Source of the DNA: Thereva unica
Taxonomy: Eukaryota; Arthropoda; Insecta; Diptera; Therevidae
Length of the DNA: 64,000 nt
NCBI GenBank assembly: GCA_949987705.1
Contig: OX465281.1
Location: forward strand, 172,684,516-172,748,515
Reading direction: 5' to 3'
Shown here piece after piece: positions 53,941 through 64,000 of this stretch. The notes below the pieces were generated by a model. The model had not been told where the DNA came from. It searched no databases and was given only the letters and a program-made list of their open reading frames with translations. A program made the position numbers and the translations under genes. Numbering within the stretch: the first letter of the stretch is position 1; the number at the start of each line of letters is the position of its first letter.

Positions 53941-54849
53941 GGGGGTATTCTAGTGTAGAAATTTGAAAAAATCACTTTTTTTTTGATATTTTCAAAGCTT
54001 AACCTCTCAAGAATATGTCCTTAAAAGGGCTTGTTAAAATTTTAATTATTTTCAGAGATATAGTCATTTTAGTAGGGGTATTCTAGTGTAGAAATTTGAA
54101 AAAAAAAAAAAAATTTGATATTTTCAAAGCTCAACCTTTCAAGAATATGTCCTTAAAAGGGTTTGTTGTTGTTTGGAAAATGCTTTTTTTGAAGTAGAAG
54201 AAGGCCCAATGTATGGAGCATGAATCGCGGATTAAATGAACGTAAGTATAAAATGTCATTTTATGGTTCAAAACCGACGTAATTTTACCCTAAACTTTAA
54301 ACGTGTTTATCTCGAAACTACATTTTTCAAAAAGTTTGCCATGATTTCTCAAGTTCTACTTGACCGATTTACTTCAAATTTTCAGTGAGTGTTCTCAATA
54401 CATGTCTTTATCGTATGAACTATTATTATAACAATATAATGTTTTTTACTATTTTTAAAAAATTCCGAAAAGTCAAAAAAATAGGCCAAAAAACAATTTT
54501 TTTTTTCGGACAGCCGGAATTTAGCCAAAAACAAAAAAAATGCCACTTTTTCTTAGTTAGTACGATAGCAGCTTTCATCTAAATTAATAATATGTTTTTT
54601 TTATTTTGGTCAGATCATCAGAAGGGTTGGAATCGTGGCAAACTTGGCGCGCCATTTTTTTTACACCGTACTTCAACAACCTATAAAATTTACAGTTTTT
54701 AATTTTTTGACTTTTTTTTATTTTTTATGTATTCTTTAAACATGAATAAATATCTTGTGAAAAAATGGATAGTAAAAATATTATTAGTTTTTTATTTACA
54801 GCAGCTGAAAAAACACCTCAAATTCATGCTTCTACACTAGAATACCCCC
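53941..54849. mobile_element. 909-bp TTAA-flanked MITE in BEL integrase
   Basis: Inverted termini GGGGGTATTCTAGTGTAGAA / TTCTACACTAGAATACCCCC and TTAA on both sides (53937-53940, 54850-54853). The left terminal region of about 130 bp is duplicated in tandem (second copy from about 54077). No coding content. TTAA duplications are characteristic of piggyBac and Kolobok-type elements. Confidence 0.9.
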
Positions 54850-54853
54850 TTAA

Positions 54854-56533
54854 ACAAGCTTCTATTTGCGTTAAACATGTACTCAGTTCTTCATAGGTCC
54901 ACGTGACATTTCCCATTACGCGACGGAGGTGGTGCTTCTTTGATTTTACTCCGCTCTCCCATAGTCCTCCAAAATGCGGAGACCCCGGCGGTATGAAATG
55001 CCATTCTACTCCTTTGTTTGCTAGGTTGACGTAAATTTCGGTTGATATACCCCACTGATCTTGTAACTTTATTTCCTTTAGCTTTCTACTGGCTCCTACA
55101 AAATTGGTACCGCAGTCACTGTAAATGTCGCTACATAGTCCTCGCCTACCACTAAATCTGCGAAACGCTGCTAAAAATGCTTCTGTTGATAGATCGCTGA
55201 CTGCTTCTAAGTGTATTGCCTTGGTCGCTAGGCATATAAAAATGCAAATGTGCAGACCTCTACATTTGGATTCCTTGAGTGTAAATGGTCCGCAGAAGTC
55301 GATTCCTGTATGGAGAAATGGTCGCGTCAATTGGACTCGGTGTTCGGGTAAGTCACCCATCAATTGTTGTTGGGTAATTGTTTTTTGTCGATAGCAGCTT
55401 AGGCATCGGTGTATGGCCATTCGTATGGCATTTCTGGCATTAATGATCCAGAATTTTCGTCGGATGGCATTCATCATCAATTGCACTCCTCCATGTAAGG
55501 TATTTTGATGTGCATCATTTATAATCAGTTTGGATAACTGACATTTTTCTGGTAGAATTATGGGATGTTTCTGATTATGTACTAGTGATGAATGCCTGAG
55601 ACGGCCGCCAACTCGTACTATTTCCTTGGCGTCTATAAATGGATTTAAATTTAGAATGCGGGATTTTGTAGGAAGTGGTTGGTATGTCTTTAACGCCATT
55701 ATTTCGGTTTTATATTCATCATGTTGAACTAGCATGATTAGAATTTCTAAGCTCTCGTTTAATTCACGTTTTGTTACATGGTCTTTGAGTCGATGACTTG
55801 GCGTTGTTCTGCAATTATGGATAAATCTTCGGCAGAGTGCTGTAATTCGCAGCAATTTTCCCAAACTTGAAAATCTCGTTATATAGTCTGAACTTATCTC
55901 ACACTGATTGATATGCACAGCCGCTGTACGTTTTAGTTCTATCTTAGTGGTTGGTTGAGTAGGTAGGGGTTTGGGCCATTGAGATACATCTTCCTTCAGC
56001 CACTGGGGACCCGTCCACCATAGGGGATGGTTAACTAATTCTTGGGGACTTATGCCTCGGCTCGCACAGTCCGCTGGATTATCCTTGGTATTGATGTGCT
56101 GCCAGGTACCATTGTCCATATTTTGGAGTATATCACTGACTCGGTTGGCTACAAACGTTTTCCATCTGGATGGATGACCTTGTAACCAGGCTGATACAAT
56201 AGTTGAATCCGTCCACATATATGTTTTACATTCTGACAGTTGTAACGCATCCTTTACCTGTTTTATGAGCTTTGTTAATAACGTTGCTCCGCATAGCTCA
56301 AGTTTTGGAAGGCTAATTTGTTTGATGGGTGCAACTCTGGTCTTGCTCGTTAAAAGAGTCACGTATCTCCTTGGCTGTTGTATTACCCGTAGGTATACTG
56401 CGGCTGCATATGCTTGTGTAGATGCATCACAAAAACCGTGAATTTCATACTCTGGATTATTTTTAGTATAATTTATCCATCGAGGTATCGCTATAAATTC
56501 AATTTGCTTCAACTGGGTTCTGAATGCCTCCCA
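54854..56533 (-). pseudogene. BEL element 2 RNase H and integrase core
   Basis: Same frame as the RT upstream but after the stop at 56534. RNase H has HGFCDASTQAYAAAVY and TDSTIVSAWL. Then come the connector (DNPADCASRGI), the HHCC finger (DAHQNTLHGGVQLM...CLSCYRQ) and the integrase core with Asp in GIDFCGPF, Asp in DCGTNFVGA and Glu in HFGGLWESGV. The frame ends at the TTAA insertion after QIEACL. Confidence 0.92.
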
Positions 56534-57830
56534 TTATTTAGCTAATGTATCAGGTACTGGATCATCCCAATTTAAGCCTGACTGCCACAGTCGCTGCATC
56601 AATATTTTGGTTACAACAACCATTGGGGCTAACCAACCTAATGGGTCAAATAGCTTCGAAATTTCTGACAGCAGTCTTCTTTTGGTAGTGACTTTCACGT
56701 GGTCGGAAGTTACCTTGAATTGAAATGTGTCTGTACCTGGTTGCCAATGGATTCCTAATGCCTTAATTGTCTCGTTTATGTCAATGTTCATGAGCTCCTT
56801 CAATTCCAGTTCATCTTCTGGGATTCCCTTTAAGGCTTGTCTGTTGTTACTGGTCCATTTTCTTAGCCTTAACTTACCACTTGCTAGAATTTTCCTGGTG
56901 TTAGTTTGTAGTTCAATAGCGTCTTCAACTGAGTCTGCTCCGGACATGAGATCATCAACATAGAAATCGGTCATTATTGTGTTGGACGCCCTTTGTGATT
57001 GTCCTCTTTCATCATTTGCTATCTGTTGTAACGTACGTATGGCCAGATACGGAGCGCTCGCTGTTCCATACGTTACTGTCAGTAGCTTGTATTCTTGAAT
57101 GGGTTGTGAAGGGTCTTCCCGCCTCAAAATTCGTTGGTAATCGGTATGTTCTGGCGTCACTAGTATTTGCCGATACATCTTTTCGACATCGGCGGTGAAG
57201 GCTATTTTATATTTTTTCCACCTCAATAGAATGGTAGCAAGTTCTTGCTGGATTGTTGGTCCCACTAACATGTTATCATTTAGCGATTTGTGATTTGCTG
57301 TCTTTGCTGACGCGTCAAATACTACTCTGGTTTTAGTAGTGGTACTATCAGCCTTGAATACAGCGTGGTGTGGTAGGTAGTTAGGTTTACATGCCTTAAG
57401 TGTGTTTTCATGAGGAACACGTATCATGTGCCTCAAACTTTCATACTCCTGCATAAAATGCACATATGCCGTTTTTAATTCGATGTTCCCCTGTAATTTG
57501 CGTTCCACGTTTAGAAAACGCTTGACTGCTAAGTTTCTGGACTCTCCGAGGTCTGGTTTTTGGGTAGAGGTTTTGAATGGAAGTGATACTACATATCGAC
57601 CCTCGGCAGTACGGTAGTGTGTGTTAGCGAATATGCTCTCACATGCTTCTTCTTCTGGTGTTAGAAGTGGTTTGGTAGGTAGGTTGTCAATTTCCCAAAA
57701 TTGTTTCAAAAGGTCGCTCACATTGGTTTCGGTATGTAGGTTTATTACGTGAGCCGCTTCGACGTCATCTATAGGCCCTGATAAAATCCATCCTAACACT
57801 GTTTTCTGTGCAAAGGGACTTCCATCTTCT
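56534..57830 (-). pseudogene. BEL element 2 reverse transcriptase
   Basis: Starts in a shifted frame relative to gag-protease (frameshift near 57830 in an A-rich stretch) with KTVLGWILSGP. It continues through RVVFDASAKT, AFTADVEKMYRQI and the FYVDD box (DFYVDDLMSGAD, about 56960), and ends at an in-frame TAA at 56534-56536 after DTLAK. RNase H follows in the same frame. Confidence 0.92.
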
Positions 57831-59667
57831 CCTTCGATTTGGTCTTTTTGATGAGCTTTGGGTATATGTCAGCATCCAATAGTACATCGATATTCCCTGG
57901 GTTTAGGTATGATGGATCAGCTAGTTGAATTCCCTCCAGATGACTCCACCGTTGTGGTTCAATTTTTGTATGTGGCAGTAAGTCAGTTATGGTTTCCATT
58001 ACTAGAGCTTGAATGTTGACTTTTATGTTTTTGTTACACTTAAAATGGGGTCTAATGTCAAAGCTTACTGCATCTTGGGTAGGATTGGGCAGTTTTCCAA
58101 TTCCTCTCACGATAATGTCTGCAGGCATTTTTCTCAATGATAAAAGTTGTGTGGCTCGTTCAGTTATTACAGATACTTGGGAGCCTGGATCGATTAGAGC
58201 TCTTAAGATGCGAGTTCCAGTGGATTCAGATTGCACTTTAACTAATGCGGTTGCTAATAGCACGGTTTTTGGAGTATATCCATTCACGAGTAGGTTGTTC
58301 ACTGGAATTTCGTTCACTTCGTCGCTCTTATCGACGGTCTGGGTATTGAGATATGACCGTTTGTAGTTGTTTTGGATAGGCGGTCTGTCCTGGGATCGTT
58401 GGGGATTGAATGGTTCAAAATGTATCATGGTGTTATGCCGCTTGTTACATTTTAGACAGCTAACTGGGTGTGGACAATCTTTGGTGGCGTGTTTCAGTGA
58501 GAAGCAGTTGAAGCATCTGCCTTGCTTCTTTATGAATTCATGCCTATTTTGGATATTCATATTGATGAATTTGGTGCACTCTCTTATTCTATGGGACTTT
58601 TGGCATAACGGACATTTCTGAGAGTTGATGAAGTTGGTTGTACGGCGGCTCTGGTCGTGTTCCTTTTGGATGTGGTGTGATTCTACGCGGCGAGAACTTC
58701 CCTTGCTTCCTTGAATGGCTTCTAGTGTACGGAAATGGGTTTGTTAAAATTCTAGGAATGCCTGCAGTGTAGGGAGAGATTGGGGATGGCTGCGAGAGCT
58801 TAATGTCATTTCCCACTGAGCAATTGTCTCCTTTGATAGTTTGGCTGTTAATATATGGATCAGTATTGGATCACAGCCTTCGGTGCTCACTTCAAGTCCT
58901 TTAAGGGCTTCTAGCACTTCATTCACCTTGTCGAGAATTTTACGAGTACCTAGCGCAGTGTCGGCATTCATTGAAGGAATGCTCGTTAGCAGTTGCAATT
59001 GGGTACTCACTAAGATTCTGCGATTTTGAAATCTATTTTTTAAGATGGACCATGCAGACTTATAATTTGCTTCAGTTAATTGCAAGTGTTTAATAAGGGT
59101 TGCAGCTTCACCACTCAAGCAGGTTTTAAGATAGTGAAGTTTTTGGACCTGAATATGGGGGTTTTTATCTACTATCGCATCAAACAAGTCATGGAATGAC
59201 GACCATGATTCATAGTCTCCTGCGAATTGAGGAATATTTATTCGCGGCAACCGAATCTCATTAAAATCACGTTTAAAGGAAGAGTAAGATTGCTCTGGAT
59301 TGAAGTTGCTTTGGGAGTCATTGTTGTCTGTGCCGAGTTTCTTCACTTGGTCTAGCATGAGACCGTTTATTGTGCAGTATAGATCCTCCATTTCACTATA
59401 CTGGTCATTAGAAAAATATGGGTGCCCGGCATAAGCCCTGGTGTATTGGCTCAGTAGTTTATTGTGAGTGTCTCTACACTCATCCCATGTTTTCTCTAGA
59501 AGGTTTTGCCTTCCTTTTATGTAACCTTCTGTGAGCTTGTCTTTCGCTGTCTTCTTATAATTACGAGCGAAACGTTCAAGCTCATGCTGGTTGTTGGATT
59601 GAAGCGTCAGTAATTTTTCTAATTTTGCACCCTCAGCAGACACCGACATTTTTTTTAATTCTAGCAC
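57793..59667 (-). pseudogene. BEL element 2 Gag and aspartic protease
   Basis: Starts MLELKKMSVSAEGAKLE (the in-frame MSVSAEG may be the true start). Gag DUF1759 has IPQFAGDYESWSSFHDLFD and KLHYLKTCLSGEA. A TAA at 58744-58746 interrupts one otherwise continuous frame. Then come two zinc knuckles (CPLCQKSHRIREC, CFNCFSLKHATKDC) and a CPHPVSCLKC motif. The protease (DUF1758) follows with the active site ALIDPGSQVSV (about 58200) and the block LADPSYLNPGNIDVLLDADI. The frame is lost near 57830 before RT. Confidence 0.9.
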
Positions 59668-59825
59668 AACACTTAGCTATAAAAATCTCACTTACCTTGT
59701 TGGGATGGTTGCTATTGATGTGGTTGGGGGTTGATCTCTTCCTTCTATCGCTGGCTTGGCTGGTGGGTGGTTTTTTAATTACTTGCACTGCACTTTTTTT
59801 TCAATCCACTTCGCGACACGCGAAT

Positions 59826-59841
59826 CCGGCTCGAAGGACCA
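59826..59841 (-). other. BEL element 2 primer binding site (tRNA-Tyr type)
   Basis: On the minus strand TGGTCCTTCGAGCCGG lies five bases inside the 5' LTR. It is complementary to the 3' end of eukaryotic tRNA-Tyr (ends GGCTCGAAGGA plus CCA). Confidence 0.8.
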
Positions 59842-59846
59842 TAAAA

Positions 59847-60702
59847 TGTTCACGCAAAAGGCGCCAATAAAGAAAGAAAGTTCTACAAACAAATAAAACA
59901 CAATTTCCACAAATTCAATAGTTAGTTTAATGCACAATAAATTAAATTATTTTAATACACAATAGATTATACACAAGAAAACTAACACGGTAATTATTTT
60001 AAGGCACAATAGATTACAAAACAAAACAATGAACACGGTATCGATAATACTTAAACGTTTCGGCGGACGGTTGTAGTCTTCTTCTCGCAACTTCTTAAAT
60101 TTGACTCCTGGTCGTTCTGGTGTTTTGACACTGGACACCTCCTGGGGGGCAATTCTGGTTCGGTGCAGTGCAAACGTGAAAACACTTTACACGTTTACAC
60201 CTTTGTTTGCGATTCTTATACCGTGCAAACCACTGTCAAAAACTTTGCACGTATAAAAATTTTTTACACCGTGAAATTTAGAGTGAAGTCGTGAAAAGTT
60301 TACACTTTAGATATGTACCTACTAGATTTGATAAACTGTCACTTGCTAGTATAAAAATTCAATTCAGCCTTTATTCAGCATTAAGTTTACACGAAGGCAA
60401 CGAGAATCGCTTTTTCAGGTTCAGTGCAGTGATAAAGTGAAAAGGGAGTGTAAAACGTCTAGTGCAAACTTTTTTTTCACGTTTGCACTGCACCGAACCA
60501 GAATTGCCCCCCTGGTCGTCGATGGTTGTTCCGGGTGGGTCATCAGTCGTTGCTTGATATTAATTAATATTCAGGTCGTTCATTCACACTTGATGCAATT
60601 GTTGACTAAACATTCGCGTTGAGCAATTCTGCTGATTTTGTTAATTGCTTCATACCGCGAATGTATGTCAATTATTTACCTGGGTGAATGAACGCCTGAA
60701 CA
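59847..60702 (-). repeat. BEL element 2 5' LTR, carrying a MITE
   Basis: TGTTCACGC...GCCTGAACA, 856 bp including the 365-bp insertion at 60146-60510. Without it the LTR is about 486 bp and matches the left LTR. Confidence 0.93.
60146..60510. mobile_element. 365-bp MITE in BEL LTR
   Basis: Perfect inverted termini of at least 33 bp starting GGGGCAATTCTGGTTCGG. The 5-bp target duplication cctgg (60141-60145, 60511-60515) is confirmed by the uninterrupted left LTR. Non-coding. The superfamily is not clear from the termini. Confidence 0.92.
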
Positions 60703-60707
60703 CCTAG

Positions 60708-61767
60708 CGGTCAGTGTGAAAGCTGCTGCAAATTTCGAGAATTTTTCTATAACTGTTAGTATCTGTTTATTATTTATTGTGCATATGTCGGTATGAAGAA
60801 TGTCTAATGGTTTCTCTGGGGTTTCAGGGATGGTATGTCTAATTTTAAGTGGAGACCTGTCATATTTTAGTGTTTGGCACACTTCGCAGTTGTTAATAAT
60901 TTGAATTATTTTATTTTTCATAAATGGAAAGTAAAATGCTCTTTTTAGATGCGAAAGGGTCTCATTTATTCCGCGGTGATTATTATTTCGATGGTAGTAG
61001 CGGATGGTTCGGTCTTGTTGGTCACCGTCGATTATATCTTTTAGTACGTCTATGCAACGAATTATTCTAAAGGTCCTTGAGTGAGAGAAATATTTAGAAT
61101 ACACAGTTTGGATTATTCGAAAAGTGTTATCATCAGTATGAATGGCGTTAAGTTTATTAGGTGTTAGAAATCTTTTACATATTCCTACCAGGGTTTCTTC
61201 TGAATTATTTGGTATCCTAACTATCCTTCTCTGTTTATTTTTGAAAGGTACTTCGAGTGTAAACTCTGGTTTCCTATCAGACATTTCGATAATTAATTGG
61301 AGAGAAAATTCGTTCAATGGTCTTTCAGATATATAAATTCCATCGTTTACATTCTCTACTGCTGAATGTATGGTAGCTCCCGTTGTGCTGGCGGCACTCG
61401 CCTGTTCTCCTACATTAGCTTCTTTAATCTGTGGTTGTTCATCTTGGGTCTTGATTCTGCTTAAGGCGTCGGCGTTGCTATTTTGTGTACCGTTTTTGTA
61501 AACTATTTCATACTCGTACTCTTCGAGCTTCAAATTCCAGCGGATAAGTCTAGAGTTAGGATCCTTGAGATTCATGATCCAAACCAAAGGTCGATGGTCC
61601 GTGACAATCTTAAACTTTCGACCAAACAAGTAAGGCCTGAAGTATTTTGTTGCCCATACGATGGCCAACAATTCCTTCTCGATTGTCGAATAATTAGTCT
61701 CGGATTCTGTCAGAGTCCTACTTGCGTAACATATTGGCTTGTCACTGCCAACTGGTCCTTGTGACAA
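60708..61767 (-). pseudogene. Errantivirus 2 RNase H and integrase N-terminal half
   Basis: RNase H part ([43 protein letters not shown]), connector (NADALSRI), then the integrase HHCC finger (NNHRGINETLSHLKRAFYFP...CEVCQTLK) and the first catalytic Asp (LHTDICTINN), followed by KFSKFAAAFTLTAR. It is cut at 60703-60707 by BEL element 2 and resumes at 50687. Confidence 0.9.
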
Positions 61768-61960
61768 TATAGCGCCAATTGCGTAGTTGCTCGCGTCTGT
61801 AGTGAGTTTAAAAGGCTTAGAGAAATCGGGGTATTGCAGTATAGGATCGTTAATCAGAAGGTCTTTACAGGCTTCGAAGGTTTCCAGTTTGATTTTCGTT
61901 CCTTTCTTTAAGCATTCAGTTAAGGGCTTTGTGAGTTTAGCAAAATCTTTAATGAATTTC

Positions 61961-62763
61961 CTATAATAGCCTAATAATCAAGGAATGATTTATCTCTTTG
62001 CTAGTTTTTGGCAATAGAAAATTCTGTATGGCTTTAGTTTTGTTGGGGTTAGGCTTTATGCCGTCTGTGGTCACTACATGACCCAGGAATTCAATCTCTT
62101 TTCGCAAGAATTCGGACTTATTTAACTGTATCTTTAAATTAGCATACTTGAGTCTTTGGAAAACTTTTCGCAGATTATCAACTTGTTCCGAAAGAGAAGT
62201 TGAGTAGATTATAATGTCGTCGAGGTATACAAGACATATGGAACCTTGTAATTCTTTCAAGACATTATCCATTACCCTCTGAAAGGTAGTTGGGGCGTTT
62301 TTAAGGCCAAAGGGCATGCGAACGTATTCGTAGTGCCCCCCTTCCACTGTGACCGCTGTCTTTGGAATGTCGTTTGGGTCCATCTCTATTTGATGAAATC
62401 CACTCTTCAAATCCAACGTGGAAAAGTACATACACTTACCTAATTTATCTAAAATTTCTGTTATATTAGGCAAGGGATATCGATCGTTGATCGTTTTTTC
62501 ATTTAGCTTGCGGTAGTCTATGACTAACCGCCATTTCTGCTTCCCACTAGCGTCCAGTTTCTTAGAAACAATCCAAACTGGAGAGCTCCATGGTGAGTAA
62601 CTAGGTCTTATGATATTCTGGTCCAGCATTTCACTGATTTGCTTCCTCACTTCTTCTCTATGAATCTGTGGATACCGATAAGATTTAGTATATACAGGGA
62701 TATCGTCCGTTGTGGTTATTTGGTGTTTTACTTGGTTCGTGAAACTCAGATCTTGCCCTTCCC
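61961..62763 (-). pseudogene. Errantivirus 2 reverse transcriptase
   Basis: [49 protein letters not shown], the YLDD box ([11 protein letters not shown], about 62225) and [20 protein letters not shown]. It is cut on the N-terminal side by the insertion at 62764 and shifted out of frame at about 61975, between RT and RNase H. Confidence 0.9.
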
Positions 62764-63165
62764 CAGCGGGAAAAATTGGGAGCAGTCCCAAAGGGAGGGA
62801 ATTTGGAGGGCTCTCATTGGAGCATTATTGGAGTTATTTAAAAAATTGAATAGGCCAAGTTAAAAACTTAAAATTGTATTGATGCGATGACTCACTATTA
62901 TACTGAAAACGTAAGATTACTGAAAAATTCTTATGGTACTTTAATGTTGACCTCTACTGTAGATATTTAAAAAAGCTTTATAATGCTCCTTTTTGTCTCC
63001 AAGTACTTCGTTGTAGGAGTGATCCTAAGGGAGCTCAAATGGAGTGCTAGCCTAGGCGGACATCTAATGTTAAAAAATATATGGAGAGGGAGCGGAAAGG
63101 GAGCACTCCATGCTTCCATTGGAGTGCTCCTCCATTGTTCTTAGAGCACTACATTTCCCACTGGG
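62764..63165. mobile_element. ~400-bp insertion in errantivirus 2 pol
   Basis: Interrupts the frame between EEIFHR and GQDLSFTN. Ends CAGCGGGAAA and, inverted, CAGTGGGAAA are short imperfect inverted repeats. A shared TCCC at 62760-62763 and 63166-63169 may be the target duplication. Internal GGAGCACTCC motifs recur. CAG...GGG termini recall hAT, but no 8-bp duplication is seen. Confidence 0.6.
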
Positions 63166-64000
63166 TCCCTATGGAATATCTCCTCGTATTCTTTATATAC
63201 ATTAACTAGAGCTTTAGTTTCCTCTTGGTTTAGGTGGTTAATTCTGAATACATTTTTAATGTCTTCCTCATAACCATTATGTTCGTAGTTTACGTTGAAA
63301 TTATTTACTTCCAGAACTCTTTCTGAGGAGAAAGATTCAACTTTGAGTGGTTGTTCTAGAAATAACATTTCCTCGTGTTCAGACTGGTTTATCACTTCTA
63401 CGAAGCTATGCCAATCTTTTGCATAATAAATACCTTCAGGGATGTATAGTGAAGGGTTTATTTCTGTATGTCTAATATAAATATCACCTTCTTGTTTGTC
63501 TACAGGTATTTTAACTATATATTTCGAATTAGCAGGAATTAGAATTTTTTCTGACATGAAGTTGGGTTTAAATTCCAATGGGATTTTAATCATGTCAGTG
63601 GTCAGAACATTATTAACCGAATCATCTTTCACGCCTAAATTTTTCAAGAGATCTAATCCTAGAAGCCCATCAAAATAACCGTGGAAGCGAAAGACAAGGA
63701 ATCTACTAGTTCCAGGTTATTCAAATTCTATAAAATTGTTTAAAAATATTTCTTTATTTATGGTAAGGCTATTCAAGACTGTATTTATAACTACTTGTTT
63801 GATTAATCTCGTGTCTTCAGGGTGTACAAATTCCGGGTTTATAAAGGAAGCTGACGAACCTGTATCAACCAAGAATTTGAGGGGGCGTCCAAATGGTGAA
63901 GAAACATATAAGGCAAAATTGATCCGTGAATGTTAATGTCTATGTAGCCGATTGGTAGTTCGAGGCTCTGTTTGAAAAATCCTCATGCAACTCGACTACT
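63166..64000 (-). pseudogene. Errantivirus 2 protease and Pol N-terminus
   Basis: From the right edge: the Gag-Pol overlap region (LPIGYIDINIHGS), protease active site VDTGSSASFI (about 63875), a stop about 63720 (after IEFE), then [15 protein letters not shown] and the linker region to RT ([14 protein letters not shown]). It is parallel to residues around 21340-22130 in errantivirus 1. Confidence 0.82.

Larger units (their letters stand above)
50688..60702 (-). mobile_element. BEL/Pao element 2 with envelope-like gene, nearly intact
   Basis: Ten-kilobase element bounded by target duplication cctag (50683-50687, 60703-60707) inside errantivirus 2 integrase. It carries LTRs with TGTTCA...TGAACA ends and a tRNA-Tyr-type primer site, followed by gag, protease, RT, RNase H, integrase, DUF5641 and an env-like gene. 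Lesions seen are stops at 58744, 56534 and 52728, one frameshift near 57830, and two small insertions (53941-54849, 60146-60510). The LTRs differ at only a handful of bases apart from these insertions. Confidence 0.95.
48131..64000 (-). mobile_element. Errantivirus 2 (minus strand), split by BEL element 2, 5' end outside window
   Basis: Second errantivirus, related to but clearly different from errantivirus 1. From the right edge: protease, RT, RNase H, integrase (interrupted at 60703 / 50687 by BEL element 2), integrase tail, env and a 3' LTR at 48131-48454. Frameshifts and stops occur in protease, RT and env, and a further insertion lies at about 62764-63165. gag and the 5' LTR lie beyond 64000. 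Confidence 0.92.

Overview
The window contains no recognisable host gene. It is a dense, nested array of eukaryotic transposable elements. Several signs point to an arthropod, most likely an insect: two errantivirus-type Ty3/gypsy elements with AGTTA...TAACT long terminal repeats (LTRs) and an envelope gene, two BEL/Pao elements (one carrying a glycoprotein gene), a Ty1/copia element primed by an internal part of initiator tRNA-Met, PIF/Harbinger elements with MADF-type partner proteins, a Helitron and many small inverted-repeat elements. The AT-rich composition and short introns agree. The species cannot be told from the sequence.

Layout. 1-10.94 kb: old gypsy fragments joined in unnatural orders. 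One of them (plus strand, RNase H/integrase) is split by a copia element (1251-10388, target duplication aaaac). The 5' LTR of that copia element is in turn split by an apparently intact gypsy element (5666-10360, identical 124-bp LTRs, target duplication acata). 11.67-18.94 kb: BEL element 1 on the minus strand, broken by frameshifts, with a second partial gag beyond its left LTR (a tandem LTR-sharing arrangement). 18.96-31.1 kb: a decayed Harbinger element with a MADF-BESS gene and an opposing transposase. It was opened by errantivirus 1 (19062-28285, target duplication cgtg), whose pol is itself interrupted by a hAT element (23690-25094, target duplication gtaccgtt).

31.1-32.8 kb: mostly unassigned DNA with a (TA)n tract and a BEL protease scrap cut by a 206-bp palindromic element. 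32.8-37.6 kb: a Helitron (minus strand) with a decayed helicase, followed by the 3' end of a second Helitron. 37.9-42.8 kb: a TIR element containing a smaller inverted-repeat element and a complete-looking 2.9-kb Harbinger element (39800-42676). In that element the transposase and MADF genes lie on opposite strands with interleaved exons. 43.07-46.55 kb: a gypsy element with LTRs, primer site and an intact pol, but with gag-protease replaced by an inverted copy of its own 3' end. 47.1-48.1 kb: two TTA-flanked palindromic elements.

48.13 kb to the right edge: errantivirus 2 on the minus strand, cut in its integrase by BEL element 2 (50688-60702, target duplication cctag). BEL 2 is nearly intact, has an envelope-like gene, and has itself been hit by a TTAA-flanked element (53941-54849) and by a 365-bp element in its 5' LTR (60146-60510).

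Many boundaries are fixed by matching target-site duplications, so the order of insertion can be read directly. The elements most likely to be young or functional are the gypsy element at 5666-10360, Harbinger element 2 and, with few lesions, BEL element 2.
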